A stretch of DNA of 64,000 nt from a bacterium (lineage in GTDB: Bacteria; SZUA-182; DTGQ01), in the NCBI GenBank assembly GCA_040755755.1, contig JBFLZW010000050.1, positions 1-64,000 of the forward strand, given 5' to 3'. Below, piece after piece: positions 18,366 to 27,381 of this stretch. The notes beneath the pieces are model-generated. The model had not been told where the DNA came from. It saw only the letters and a list, made by a program, of their open reading frames with translations, and searched no databases. How positions within the stretch are numbered: position 1 is the stretch's first letter; each line of letters starts with the position of its first letter. The position numbers were made by a program, and so were the translations under genes.

Positions 18366-19100
18366 GTGAAATACCTTATTTTTTCCGATGTCCACGGAAA
18401 TCTTGAGGCTCTGGAAGCCCTGCTGACCGAGGTTGCCAGGGAGCAGCCGGATCGGATATTCTTTCTGGGCGACGCGGTCGGGTATGGAGCCAATCCATCC
18501 GAGTGCCTGCACCAGATCGCAGAGACCGCTGACCTTATGCTGGCAGGAAATCATGATTATGCTGCCGCGGGGCTCACTTCCCCGGAATTCTTCAATCCCC
18601 TGGCCAGGGAAGCCATATTCTGGACACAGTCACAGTTAACGCCTGAGGAGAAGCTGTATCTCGGAAGCCTGCCGGTCATTCTTCAGTTTCCCCAGATGTG
18701 TCTGGTCCACTCCACTCCCCGCAAGCCGGCCGAATGGCATTACATTTTTTCTGAGGATGATGCAGCCGAAAATTTCCCCTGTTTTTCCTCTGCCCTCTGC
18801 TTTATCGGACATTCCCATCAGGTGCAGATCATAACCACTGACGGGTTCGGGAATTATTGGCGAAGCTCAGGCGAGAGTATCGTGCTGGAGGAAGGCCACC
18901 GCTCTATTATCAATGTCGGCAGTGCAGGACAGCCCCGCGATTATGATCCGCGGGGTGCTTACTGCATTTATGAAGAAGATGAGCATAAAAAGCAGATTCA
19001 AATCCGCCGGTTCGAATACGACATTCCCAAAGCCCAGCACAAGATCATTCAGGCCGGGCTCCCTTATCCCCTGGCTGAACGGTTATCCTTTGGGGCATGA
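18366..19100 (+). CDS. Metallophosphoesterase, YfcE/MJ0936-like
   Basis: A 244-residue calcineurin-like phosphoesterase. Metal-binding motifs are in order: FSDVHGNLEAL (8-18), FLGDAVGYG (about 37-45), AGNHDYAA (about 59-66), a central histidine in VHSTP, and GHSHQVQI. The fold and the DVHGN/GNHD spacing fit the YfcE-like group of cytoplasmic phosphodiesterases. The true substrate cannot be assigned. Translation starts at a GTG with AGAGAGG upstream. It closes the ftsY-rib-nusB run. Confidence 0.88.
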   Translation: MKYLIFSDVHGNLEALEALLTEVAREQPDRIFFLGDAVGYGANPSECLHQIAETADLMLAGNHDYAAAGLTSPEFFNPLAREAIFWTQSQLTPEEKLYLGSLPVILQFPQMCLVHSTPRKPAEWHYIFSEDDAAENFPCFSSALCFIGHSHQVQIITTDGFGNYWRSSGESIVLEEGHRSIINVGSAGQPRDYDPRGAYCIYEEDEHKKQIQIRRFEYDIPKAQHKIIQAGLPYPLAERLSFGA

Positions 19101-19161
19101 TCAGGTCCCTTTGGTAAATTTCAATTAACGGGAAATAATCTCCTTCAATAGCTTCTTTTTG

Positions 19162-19190
19162 TTGACAGCGGTTCTTTATTTAAATACAAT
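19162..19190 (+). promoter_or_regulatory. Near-consensus sigma70 promoter
   Basis: TTGACA at 19162-19167, exactly 17 bases, then TACAAT at 19185-19190. The start would be near 19197, giving an 85-base leader to the kinase gene at 19283. Confidence 0.7.
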
Positions 19191-19282
19191 TATTGCTACC
19201 TTCTCGGGCTTTGAGCATTTCTCTTTTTGACCTCATTCCAGGAATATTTAATTGAGTTTTGTCTTGCGCAGGGGGGTAATGG

Positions 19283-20455
19283 ATGTATAAGATTTTATTG
19301 GTTGATGATAACGATTCGATCCAAAAAACGTATCAGAGCCTCCTCGAGGCGCACGGTTTTACCGTCATTACGGCTGCAAGTCCAAAAGAAGGATTACAGA
19401 TCCTCACCGAGGAGCAGGATCCGTTTGTCATTATTACCGACATCAAATTTCCTTCCGGCATGGATGGCTTTGAGTTTATCCGCTGGATTAAAAAGACCCA
19501 TCCCAACCATGAGGTTGTGGTCATTTCCGGATATGCGACCATGGATCTGGCGATCGACGCCATCCGGCTCGATGCTTCTGATTTTATTCCCAAACCCTGT
19601 GAAATAAACCTGCTGCTGTTAGCTATCAAGCGGGCTTCCCAAAAAATCGAGATGCGCCAGACGATCAGGGAATACACGGATAGTCTGGAATATATGGTCC
19701 AAAAAAGGACCGAGGAAATCAAGCGGATTGAAGGACAGCTTGTGCAGACAGCCAAACTGTCAGCTATGGGAGAGCTGGCTGCCAGCGTTTGCCATGAGCT
19801 GCGGCAGCCCCTGTGCGGTATTATGGGCTTCGGGTACCTGGCCGAGAGAGAGCTTGGCGAAGACAGCCCGGCCAGGCCCTATTTACGGAAACTGGATGAG
19901 CAGTGTGAGCGGATGCAGCAGATCATCGAAAACCTTCGCGCCTTTTCCCGGCAGTCCGATGCTACCCTGGAGCTTATCAACATTCATGATCCTCTGGAAG
20001 ATGCCATTTCGCTTTTCCGCCATCAACTGAGAAGCCGGGGCATTGAGCTGGAAGAGGACCTGCCTACCAATCTGCCTCCTGTCCTGGGAAACAGGACAAA
20101 ATTACAGCAGGTGTTTGTCAACCTTATTTCCAATGCCCGGGACGCCCTCGATGCCCGGAATGGGCATTGCCAGAAGAAAATTTCCGTCCGCTGCGAGGCA
20201 GACGATGAAAATAGAAATATCCGCGTTTGGGTTATCGATAACGGGATCGGTATCGATGAGAGCATTAAATCCCGGATCTTTGACCCCTTCTTCAGCATCA
20301 AGTCGGTCGAGAAGGGAACCGGCCTCGGGCTTTCCATTGCCCGGACGATTATCTCCGACCATAACGGCGAGATCAATTTTTTCAGCAATCCGGGAGAAGG
20401 AACCTCCTTCGTCGTCCGGCTCCCGGCTACCGCATACAGTTCGACGCACGAATGA
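19283..20455 (+). CDS. Receiver-histidine kinase fusion protein
   Basis: A 390-residue soluble protein with an N-terminal receiver (2-118) directly joined to a kinase. The receiver is intact: acidic pair DDN near 8, phospho-aspartate in ITDIKFP (about 54), serine in VISGYA and lysine in PKPCE. A short helix links it to HisKA with histidine in SVCHELRQPLCGIMG (about 173), followed by an HATPase (VNLISNARDAL, DNGIGID, GTGLGLSIA). There is no sensory domain, so input probably comes by phosphorylation of the receiver. It has its own promoter and no neighbouring regulator. Confidence 0.9.
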   Translation: MYKILLVDDNDSIQKTYQSLLEAHGFTVITAASPKEGLQILTEEQDPFVIITDIKFPSGMDGFEFIRWIKKTHPNHEVVVISGYATMDLAIDAIRLDASDFIPKPCEINLLLLAIKRASQKIEMRQTIREYTDSLEYMVQKRTEEIKRIEGQLVQTAKLSAMGELAASVCHELRQPLCGIMGFGYLAERELGEDSPARPYLRKLDEQCERMQQIIENLRAFSRQSDATLELINIHDPLEDAISLFRHQLRSRGIELEEDLPTNLPPVLGNRTKLQQVFVNLISNARDALDARNGHCQKKISVRCEADDENRNIRVWVIDNGIGIDESIKSRIFDPFFSIKSVEKGTGLGLSIARTIISDHNGEINFFSNPGEGTSFVVRLPATAYSSTHE

Positions 20456-20515
20456 GGGGGCGAGGGCTCACAAGGGCATCGTTTTTCCCCCTCGCCGAGA
20501 CTTCAGATGAATCCG

Positions 20516-21103
20516 TCAGCTATCCTCATGCGGTTTTGACCTGTTCCCTTCCCTGATCAGGCTTTTTTGCTCATCCTGAGAGAGAAAACGCCACTGCCCG
20601 GAAGTCACATCCAGGTGTATGGGGCCAAACCGGATGCGCTTCAAGTCGAGGACCTTCAAAGCCGTGCCATACCGCTCGTCCATCAGGGCTCCAAAGAGCC
20701 GGCGAATATGGCGGTTTTTCCCTTCGTCAAGGACTAGTCGAAGATGCGTTTTGGGGCCTGTCCTGCCCAGAATCTCGACTTCCGTACATCGCAATATCCC
20801 CACCGGCGAGGGAACCCCTGTGCGGATTGCCTTAAGGTGGCCTTCCGTAACCTGACCGCGCACCCATACTTCATAGGTTTTTTTCAGCCCGCCGGGCCGT
20901 CCCAGCCGCTCCACCAGTCGCCCGTTCTTAACCAGGAGCAGCAATCCGCGCGTATCGCGGTCAAGACGGCCAACCGGCACCCATCCGTCCCGGCCTACCC
21001 AGTCCGGCAAAATATCGTAGATCGTCTTTCGCCCCAGCTCATCCCGACGGGAGACAACCACGGCCTTTGGTTTATGGAAAAGTATGATCCCTGATTCAGT
21101 CAT
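20516..21103 (-). CDS. Pseudouridine synthase, RsuA/RluE-type
   Basis: A 195-residue RNA pseudouridine synthase lacking the N-terminal S4 domain, which matches the short RluE-type branch. The catalytic motif VGRLDRDTRGLLLL (about 41-54) holds the essential aspartate. GLKKTYEVWV and EGKNRHIRRLFGAL are the further conserved motifs. It modifies rRNA or tRNA uridines; which site is not determinable. It is convergent with the kinase gene. Confidence 0.9.
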   Translation of the reverse strand: MTESGIILFHKPKAVVVSRRDELGRKTIYDILPDWVGRDGWVPVGRLDRDTRGLLLLVKNGRLVERLGRPGGLKKTYEVWVRGQVTEGHLKAIRTGVPSPVGILRCTEVEILGRTGPKTHLRLVLDEGKNRHIRRLFGALMDERYGTALKVLDLKRIRFGPIHLDVTSGQWRFLSQDEQKSLIREGNRSKPHEDS

Positions 21104-21435
21104 GGAACTATTCTACCTCGTGAGGGGCCTGCTGTCCAGATTCCTGGAAGGCCGGGGACCCGGCACCCGGATGTTCCCCGTGTTCTCTTGTCTCGGGATG
21201 AGGATTGATAATGACTTCATCCTTATGCCCTGATGTCACCCCCCAGATGTACCCCATTTCCCTTTTATCGATAAGGAAGAGATAACATGTGCTTCCAGCC
21301 ATCTAATCACACCGCTAAAACCCTCGCTGTTTCACTTCTTTGGTAAAATTAGTCAGTATTATTATTACAGTAATCCGACCTATGAATGGATACCGGAAAG
21401 TAAGTTGATAAAAATCTCATCATAGGAGGGTTACA
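21104..21435 (+). other. 332-base intergenic stretch without a supported gene
   Basis: This gap separates the divergent pseudouridine synthase and lipoprotein genes. It contains an A/T-rich part (about 21330-21375) that could carry promoters in either direction, but no hexamer pair is convincing. A strong AGGAGG lies at 21424-21429 just before the lipoprotein start. Confidence 0.4.
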
Positions 21436-22218
21436 GTGGAAAGGCTTAAAATAGTCAGTCTGGTGGTGGTAACTATCAGCTTGGGATTATTGCTTGTCAG
21501 TTGTGGCGGTGGCGGTGGCGGTGAAGGTGAAGAAATCAAGTCAGGCACTGCTGCCATTGAACCTATCGAAACACGGGGGACGCTAGATACACTCAGCAAT
21601 GACGCCAGCATGCGGCATCAACCCCATTATCAGCAGCTTGAAATACTGCCCACCTCGTATATTCAGGTCGATAATAACGGGATTCCAGTAAAACAGCCAA
21701 TAAAAGGGAGCATAACAGGGGTATATTCCAGCTACGACGGTCAAGCTCCGCAGGAATACAATGGGTATGATATATTCAAGTACGAAGTATCCTATCATAT
21801 TATCAATATAAAAACCAACCTTTCCGCCGACATTTCAAATTATTCCCTCATGACAGAGCTTGATGGCGGCGAATACCGGCTAGGCAACTCCGATTCCCAG
21901 GACCCGACAAAGGTAATCTGGGAAGATAAGCCGGTCCATGCCGGTTTCAAGACCTATGAGATTGGAGCAACGTATGATTATGCTTCCTCCTCGCAGCAAG
22001 GCAGGTTTACCGTATTGACCAGGGAATATATAACTGTCGGCAATATCAGATATCCAGCATGGAAGGTATGTGAGACTTCACAGGAAGGAACCATTTCAGG
22101 AGAAGAATACCGGTGGATCAATCCTGAATATGGCACTCTCAAGGTTCAATTAACTATGTCAGACAGCTCAGATAATTCGGTAATGTTTCTGGAAGCGGTA
22201 TTACAGGAAAGCTATTAA
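21436..22218 (+). CDS. Hypothetical lipoprotein with glycine linker
   Basis: A 260-residue protein not assignable to a family. It starts at a GTG after a perfect AGGAGG. The signal segment (about 5-21) ends in lipobox LLVSC, followed by six glycines and an acidic EGEE stretch, a typical flexible tether. The mature part is polar and beta-rich, with many Tyr, Ser and Asp residues and repeated short strands such as YNGYDIFKYEVSYHI. It is probably an outer-membrane lipoprotein. The neighbouring genes give no functional hint. Confidence 0.75.
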   Translation: MERLKIVSLVVVTISLGLLLVSCGGGGGGEGEEIKSGTAAIEPIETRGTLDTLSNDASMRHQPHYQQLEILPTSYIQVDNNGIPVKQPIKGSITGVYSSYDGQAPQEYNGYDIFKYEVSYHIINIKTNLSADISNYSLMTELDGGEYRLGNSDSQDPTKVIWEDKPVHAGFKTYEIGATYDYASSSQQGRFTVLTREYITVGNIRYPAWKVCETSQEGTISGEEYRWINPEYGTLKVQLTMSDSSDNSVMFLEAVLQESY

Positions 22219-22261
22219 CCAATTCGCTCACGGGTAAGACAGGTAGGCACAAACCAGGGGC

Positions 22262-22310
22262 AAAGGCACAGAGGCACTCCAACTTTGCCCCTTCGTGCTT
22301 TTGTGCCTTT
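22262..22310 (+). repeat. CACAGAG-family inverted repeat after the lipoprotein gene
   Basis: AAAGGCACA at 22262-22270 is exactly inverted as TGTGCCTTT at 22302-22310, and the arms continue imperfectly inward (GAGGCAC against GTGCTTT). The element follows the lipoprotein stop by 43 bases and could act as a transcript end, though no T run follows. Confidence 0.5.
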
Positions 22311-22319
22311 ACCAGGCAC

Positions 22320-22807
22320 TTACAGCATCTTTTGCATCCACACGGTGTCGAAGAATTGCCCGTTTTTCCGGCAGACAGCTTTAAATCGTCCGCACTCGAC
22401 AAAGCCGTGCTTCTGATGGAAGCGGATGCTTGCCTCATTCAGAGATGATATATTCGCCAGTACCGTCCTGATCCCTTGACTCTTTCCTTCATCGAGAAGC
22501 CGCCTGAGCAGGGCAGTGCCGATGCCTTTTCCGCAGGAGGCAGAATGAATTATGATACTTCCGCCGCATGGGAAAAAGTGGGATGGGGATTATGGGCATG
22601 AAGGAGCCCGAATCCGACCGTTTGTCCTTCCTTTGCCTTGACGACAAAAGCTGGATAACCGGCAGCCATTTTCAGAAAAAAATCATAGGATTCGTACCTG
22701 ATGCACTGCTCCGGAAAAGCGGCAAACGAGGTTTGAACATAATAAGATATCGACCACCGCAATCGAAAGTAAAGTTCATAGCTCCTTCCTGGCTCCTGAA
22801 TTTTCAA
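22320..22807 (-). pseudogene. Frameshifted GNAT acetyltransferase
   Basis: Two reading frames together make a GNAT of the phosphinothricin-acetyltransferase type. The first (22807-22556) includes YPAFVVKAKEGQTVGFGLLHAHNP and stops at a TAA at 22550-22552. Shifting by one base there continues as CGKGIGTALLRRLLDEGKSQG (acetyl-CoA loop), then SLNEASIRFHQKHGFVECG, and ends at 22320. A one-base indel near 22550-22556 is the simplest explanation. The apparent N-terminus (before about 22775) overlaps a dispersed GGAGCC repeat and does not look like a GNAT start, so the 5' end may also be lost. Confidence 0.75.
22779..22800 (-). repeat. GGAGCCAGGAAGGAG dispersed repeat, copy 3
   Basis: On the minus strand this reads ATTCAGGAGCCAGGAAGGAG, similar to the copies at 9271 and 16101. 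It underlies the apparent 5' end of the broken acetyltransferase. Confidence 0.45.
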
Positions 22808-22932
22808 TCTGATATTTTCCGGCCTGTGCAGGATATTGACAATCCGCAGGCCGTATGATTTAATTGGTTTTCAAATACTATAATCCTCAATACATTGTCA
22901 AGGGTAAAAACAAGGCAGGGTAAAAACACACC

Positions 22933-24171
22933 ATGACGAAAGCTGCCAGGAAAGTTGATCAGACCAAGTATTTGATTTTGCTGGGGGATGGAATGGCTGA
23001 TTATCCGATTCCGAAGCTCAGGGGCCAGACCGTCCTTGAATGTGCCCACACGCCGAATATGGATTTTATTGCTCAGCACGGGATTTTAGGTCAGGCGCAG
23101 ACTACTCCTGAATCCCTGCCTCCGGGAAGTGATGTGGCTAATCTTTCCATCCTGGGTTATGATCCCCGGCTATACTATACCGGCCGGGCTCCCTTCGAGG
23201 CGGCCAGCATCGGAGTGGATCTGGCACCTTCCGATGTAGCATTCCGCTGCAACTTCGTTACCCTTGAGGATGGCAGGATGAAGGATTTCAGTGCCGGTCA
23301 TATTTCCACCGAAGAGGCCAGACCGCTTATTCAGGAGCTGGATGCTCATTTGGGATCAGCGGAATTTCAATTCTTCTGCGGCACCAGTTACCGGCATCTT
23401 CTGGTTTACCGCAATGGCCGGGACCAGATGCTCTGCACTCCTCCTCATGACATTTCCGGTCAGCCCATTGCCCCTCATCTTCCCCGCGGAGAAGGTGCCG
23501 AACAATTGCTGGATTTGATGAGCCGCTCCCAGAGCCTGCTGAAGGATCATCCGATCAACCGGCAGCGGGCAGCCGCAGGCAGGCTCCCGGTCACTTCCAT
23601 CTGGCTGTGGGGGCAGGGCCGGAGACCTCAATTGCCTTCGTTTCAGGAAAAATATGGAATCAGCGGAGCGATTATCTCCGCGGTCGATCTCCTGAAGGGA
23701 ATCGGCAGAACCTTAAGCCTCGAAGTCATCGAGGTTCCGGGCGCGACCGGCTATCTGGATACCAACTATGTCGGCAAGGCCGATTATGCTCTTTGTGCCC
23801 TTCAGGATCACGACTTTGTCTATGTACATGTAGAGGCTCCTGACGAGGCGGGGCACAATGGAGATCTGAAAGCCAAGATTCAGGCTGTCGAAGACTTCGA
23901 CCGGCTGGTGGTGGGAACCATTCTCGATAAAATATCTCAGTTCTCTTCATTCCGGATCATGACCCTGCCGGATCATCTGACTCCTGTTTCTGTTCGAACG
24001 CATACCAGGGAGCCGGTTCCGGTGGCTATTTTCCCTTCGAATGGACAGGGAGAAGCCGATAAGGTAACTAAACGGAAAAGAAAATTTAACGAACATGATG
24101 CCCGATCATCGGGGATATTTTTCCCCGAAGGGCATAAGCTGATGGAATTTTTCTTGCAGAGGAGTGAATAG
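22933..24171 (+). CDS. apgM: Cofactor-independent phosphoglycerate mutase, archaeal type
   Basis: ApgM interconverts 3- and 2-phosphoglycerate without 2,3-bisphosphoglycerate. The 412-residue enzyme belongs to the alkaline-phosphatase-like superfamily. Its N-terminal LLGDGMADYP holds metal-binding aspartates, SDVANLSILGYDP contains the serine region, and HVEAPDEAGHNGD and LPDHLTP complete the metal site. Some relatives were first annotated as homoserine kinases, and the position directly before lysC (3-base gap) fits that history. A TATAAT at 22879-22884 may be the -10 of the operon promoter, but its -35 is poor. Confidence 0.92.
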   Translation: MTKAARKVDQTKYLILLGDGMADYPIPKLRGQTVLECAHTPNMDFIAQHGILGQAQTTPESLPPGSDVANLSILGYDPRLYYTGRAPFEAASIGVDLAPSDVAFRCNFVTLEDGRMKDFSAGHISTEEARPLIQELDAHLGSAEFQFFCGTSYRHLLVYRNGRDQMLCTPPHDISGQPIAPHLPRGEGAEQLLDLMSRSQSLLKDHPINRQRAAAGRLPVTSIWLWGQGRRPQLPSFQEKYGISGAIISAVDLLKGIGRTLSLEVIEVPGATGYLDTNYVGKADYALCALQDHDFVYVHVEAPDEAGHNGDLKAKIQAVEDFDRLVVGTILDKISQFSSFRIMTLPDHLTPVSVRTHTREPVPVAIFPSNGQGEADKVTKRKRKFNEHDARSSGIFFPEGHKLMEFFLQRSE

Positions 24172-24174
24172 GAG

Positions 24175-25407
24175 ATGGCGCTGGTAGTTCAAAAATACGG
24201 TGGCACATCAGTGGGTAGTATTGAGAGGATACGGGCGGTGGCCAAAAGGGTGGTGGAAACCCGCATGCAGGGGAACCTGGTGGTTGTGGTCGTGTCGGCC
24301 ATGAGCGGGGAAACGGACCGCCTGATTAACATGGCTCTGAAAATTTCGGAATATCCACGGGAAAGAGAGCTGGATATGCTTATGGCCACAGGAGAGCAGG
24401 CTTCGATGGCTTTATTGGCCATAGCCATTCATGAGCTGGGATACGAGGCCAAATCCCTGACCGGCCATCAGGCCAGGATACTGACCAATCGGGAGCATAC
24501 CAGGGCCAAGATTCTATCCATCGAGACGGAAAAGATATTGAAAGAGCTGGAAGATGGAAAAATTATCATCGTCGCCGGATTCCAGGGCTGTGATGATCAG
24601 GGTGAAATCACTACCCTGGGCCGGGGTGGCTCAGACTTGTCAGGAGTCGCTTTGGCGGCCAGTTTGAAAGCGGATGTTTGTGAAATCTATACTGATGTCG
24701 ATGGCGTATTTACTGCCGATCCCAATATCGTTCCGGAAGCTGCCAAAATTCCCAGAATTTCATATGATGAAATGCTGGAGCTTGCCGGGCTTGGAGCCAA
24801 GGTTTTACAGACCAGATCGGTAGAATTTGCCAAGAAGTTTGGTGTTGCCATACATGTACGGTCAAGTTTTAACAATCAGGAAGGAACCCTGGTCACAGGG
24901 GAGGATGCGGAAATGGAAAGCGTGTTAGTCAGAGGTGTAACCTGCAGCAAAAATGAAGCTAAAATCACTATTACCGGGGTGCCGGATAAGCCGGGAATTG
25001 CGGCCAGGATTTTTTCGGAAGTTTCCAGGGCTAATATCATGGTGGACATGATTATTCAAAACATCAGCGAACAGGGAAAGACCGATATCTCTTTTACGGT
25101 TCCCAAGGTGGAAGCCGGCAAGGCGGTAGAGACAATTAAAAAAATCGCTGATGATCTGGGAATCGAGGATATCAAGAGCGATCCGAAGATTGCCAAAATT
25201 TCGGTTGTCGGTCTCGGCATGCGAAGCCATACCGGCGTTGCCTCCACCATGTTCAGTTCGTTAGCGGGAGTGGGTATTAATATTCTCATGATTTCCACCT
25301 CCGAGATTGCCATCTCCTGTGTCATCGATGAGAAATTCAGTGAGCTGAGTGTCCGGATATTGCATGAGGCCTTTGGGTTGAGTGCTCAGGAGGCGGCAAA
25401 GAGTTGA
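24175..25407 (+). CDS. lysC: Aspartate kinase
   Basis: LysC phosphorylates aspartate at the head of lysine, threonine and methionine synthesis. The 410 residues have the N-terminal KYGGTSVGS (7-15), the kinase core with GRGGSDLSGVALAASL and TDVDGVFTADP, and two C-terminal ACT domains (about 265-410) that usually mediate feedback inhibition by lysine or threonine. The start follows an overlapping TAGGAG. No lysine riboswitch is visible in the 3-base gap. Its TGA overlaps the TTG start proposed for the DUF433 gene. Confidence 0.95.
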   Translation: MALVVQKYGGTSVGSIERIRAVAKRVVETRMQGNLVVVVVSAMSGETDRLINMALKISEYPRERELDMLMATGEQASMALLAIAIHELGYEAKSLTGHQARILTNREHTRAKILSIETEKILKELEDGKIIIVAGFQGCDDQGEITTLGRGGSDLSGVALAASLKADVCEIYTDVDGVFTADPNIVPEAAKIPRISYDEMLELAGLGAKVLQTRSVEFAKKFGVAIHVRSSFNNQEGTLVTGEDAEMESVLVRGVTCSKNEAKITITGVPDKPGIAARIFSEVSRANIMVDMIIQNISEQGKTDISFTVPKVEAGKAVETIKKIADDLGIEDIKSDPKIAKISVVGLGMRSHTGVASTMFSSLAGVGINILMISTSEIAISCVIDEKFSELSVRILHEAFGLSAQEAAKS

Positions 25408-25700
25408 AGTTATCCCTGCTGCACCTGATACAGCCAAGTCCATTAGGCAATAATTCCATATTAAAAGTACAGAAGGTATCTCCTTTGTTAGGCTTTGACC
25501 GGATTACCTTCGATCCCAATGTGATGGGTGGCCGGGCGTGCATCCGGGGAATGCGCATTACCGTCTCCCTGATCGTCAACCTGGTAGCCAATGGCATAAG
25601 CTTTGAGGATATAATCGATGCCTACCCGTACCTTGAAGTGGATGATATCTGTCAGGCACTCAAATATGCTGCCTGGCTGACTGAAGAAAGGTATCCATAG
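25404..25700 (+). CDS. DUF433 domain protein (antitoxin-like)
   Basis: The last 70 residues match DUF433: [31 protein letters not shown] and then [27 protein letters not shown], with the GG-x-x-CIRG-x-R-I core. DUF433 proteins are usually DNA-binding antitoxins paired with a PIN-like toxin. Here no toxin follows: cimA starts 24 bases later. The upstream-most start is TTG at 25404, overlapping the lysC stop, which gives 98 residues; starts farther in (for example TTG at about 25480) would give the usual 70-75 residues. Placement between lysC and cimA suggests co-transcription with an amino-acid operon. Confidence 0.75.
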   Translation: MKLSLLHLIQPSPLGNNSILKVQKVSPLLGFDRITFDPNVMGGRACIRGMRITVSLIVNLVANGISFEDIIDAYPYLEVDDICQALKYAAWLTEERYP

Positions 25701-25723
25701 GTAAAGAGAAAGACAGAAAAGAC

Positions 25724-27307
25724 ATGAAAGAATTTGTTCAAATCTACGATACCACGCTGCGGGACGGAGCCCAGGCCGAAGGGGTTTCCTTTCTGGTGGA
25801 GGACAAGATCCGGATCGCCCGGAAGCTGGATGAGTTTGGCATCCACTATATCGAGGGAGGGTGGCCGGGTTCAAATCCCAAGGACATCCTCTTCTTTGAA
25901 GAAATACAGAAAGTTCCCATCCGGCAGGCGATAATCACCGCTTTCGGCAGCACCCGCAGTCCCTGGTATCCGGTGGACAAAGACCCCAATCTGGCCGCTC
26001 TCGTCAGGGCCGGGACAAAGGCGATCACTATTTTCGGAAAGAGCTGGGACCTTCACGTCACCGATGCGCTCAATATCCCCCTGGAGCAGAATCTGGACTT
26101 GATCGCTGAATCGATAGCCTATCTCAAAAAGTATTGTGACGAGGTTCTCTTCGATGCCGAGCACTTCTTTGACGGATATAAGCACAATCCTGAATATGCC
26201 GTAAAAGCCCTTCAGGCAGCTCAGGATGCAGGAGCTGACTGCATTGTCCTGTGCGATACCAACGGCGGAATGCTCCCGTTCGAGATTCAGCCGGTCCTTG
26301 AAGCGGTCAGGAAAGTCATCACCACTCCTTTGGGGATCCATGCCCATAATGATTCAGAAACAGCCGTGGCCAACAGTCTCATGGCTATCCAACTTGGAAT
26401 AAACCACGTTCAGGGGACGATCAACGGCATCGGCGAGAGGTGCGGGAATGCCAACTTGTGCTCGATCATTCCGGGCATTAAATTGAAGCTCCGGAAAAAC
26501 TGCCTCTCCGATGAGCAGTTGAAAGGCCTTTTTGAGGTATCCCGTTTTGTCAATGAAATTGCCAATCTCAATCCCTGGTGGAATCAGCCCTATGTGGGAG
26601 ATTCCGCTTTTGCTCATAAAGCGGGTATTCATGTCAGTGCCATCCGGAAAAATCCCCTGACCTATGAGCATATTGATCCGGGACTGATAGGCAATCAGCA
26701 GCGGGTTCTGGTATCCGAGCTTTCCGGAAAGAGCAACCTGCTGTACAAGGCCGGGGAATTCGGTGTCGATCTCAGCAAGGATACGCCGGAAACCGGTGCC
26801 ATACTGAAGAAGCTCAAGGAATTGGAAAACCTTGGCTTTCAGTTCGAAGCTGCCGAAGGCTCTTTTGAATTGCTGATCAAGAAGGCCCTTGGGACTCACC
26901 GGACCTTCTTTGATCTGGTGGGCTTTCGGGTTATCGTGGAAAAACGGGAAGGGGACAAAGTGCCCATTACTGAAGCCACCATTCGCGTCAAGGTCAACGG
27001 AGAGGTAAAGTATACGGCAGCCATGGGCGATGGCCCGGTCAATGCCCTTGATACGGCTTTCCGGGAGGCTTTGGCCGGTTTTTATCCCTGCCTGAAAGAG
27101 GTAAAGCTGATCGACTTCAAGGTCCGGATCCTCAACAATAAGGAGGGAACAGCGGCCAAGACCAGGGTGTTGATGGAGTCGGCGGATGAAAACATGAAAT
27201 GGGGAACCGTAGGGGTGTCGGAAAATATCATCGAGGCCAGTTGGCAGGCCCTGGTTGACAGCATCGAGTATAAGCTGCTGAAGGGTGAAGAGACGAAAAA
27301 TACATAA
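25724..27307 (+). CDS. cimA: (R)-citramalate synthase
   Basis: CimA condenses acetyl-CoA with pyruvate to citramalate, opening the threonine-independent route to isoleucine. The 527-residue protein is of the LeuA superfamily. It has a TIM-barrel N-terminal half with [17 protein letters not shown] (metal and substrate site), [14 protein letters not shown] and the [15 protein letters not shown] segment. The C-terminal regulatory LeuA-dimer domain (about 400-510) carries the [10 protein letters not shown] turn. [15 protein letters not shown] near residue 40 separates citramalate synthases from isopropylmalate synthases. No leuCDB is nearby. Confidence 0.93.
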   Translation: MKEFVQIYDTTLRDGAQAEGVSFLVEDKIRIARKLDEFGIHYIEGGWPGSNPKDILFFEEIQKVPIRQAIITAFGSTRSPWYPVDKDPNLAALVRAGTKAITIFGKSWDLHVTDALNIPLEQNLDLIAESIAYLKKYCDEVLFDAEHFFDGYKHNPEYAVKALQAAQDAGADCIVLCDTNGGMLPFEIQPVLEAVRKVITTPLGIHAHNDSETAVANSLMAIQLGINHVQGTINGIGERCGNANLCSIIPGIKLKLRKNCLSDEQLKGLFEVSRFVNEIANLNPWWNQPYVGDSAFAHKAGIHVSAIRKNPLTYEHIDPGLIGNQQRVLVSELSGKSNLLYKAGEFGVDLSKDTPETGAILKKLKELENLGFQFEAAEGSFELLIKKALGTHRTFFDLVGFRVIVEKREGDKVPITEATIRVKVNGEVKYTAAMGDGPVNALDTAFREALAGFYPCLKEVKLIDFKVRILNNKEGTAAKTRVLMESADENMKWGTVGVSENIIEASWQALVDSIEYKLLKGEETKNT

Positions 27308-27311
27308 GGAC

Positions 27312-27380
27312 ACCACAGAGACACAGAGGCACAGAGGCACAGAGAAAAGCACAGAGTAACAACCTCTCTACCTCTGTGGT
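27312..27380 (+). repeat. CACAGAG element bounded by 9-bp inverted ends
   Basis: Five CACAGAG units, irregularly spaced, run from 27314 to 27356. ACCACAGAG at 27312-27320 is exactly inverted as CTCTGTGGT at 27372-27380. The right end lies immediately before the ispA start. It is the fullest of four copies seen in the window. Confidence 0.7.
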
Positions 27381-27381
27381 T

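Noticed and set aside
20459-20496. GGCGAGGG/CCCTCGCC inverted repeat between convergent genes
   Set aside because: Could be a terminator but has a 22-base loop and no T run after the stem on either strand, so I do not call it.
21108-21302. 64-codon minus-strand ORF just upstream of the pseudouridine synthase
   Set aside because: Its stop is 4 bases from the next start, which is suggestive, but it has no ribosome-binding site and looks like low-complexity intergenic translation.
24172-24175. Lysine riboswitch before lysC
   Set aside because: Only 3 bases separate apgM and lysC, so there is no room for one.
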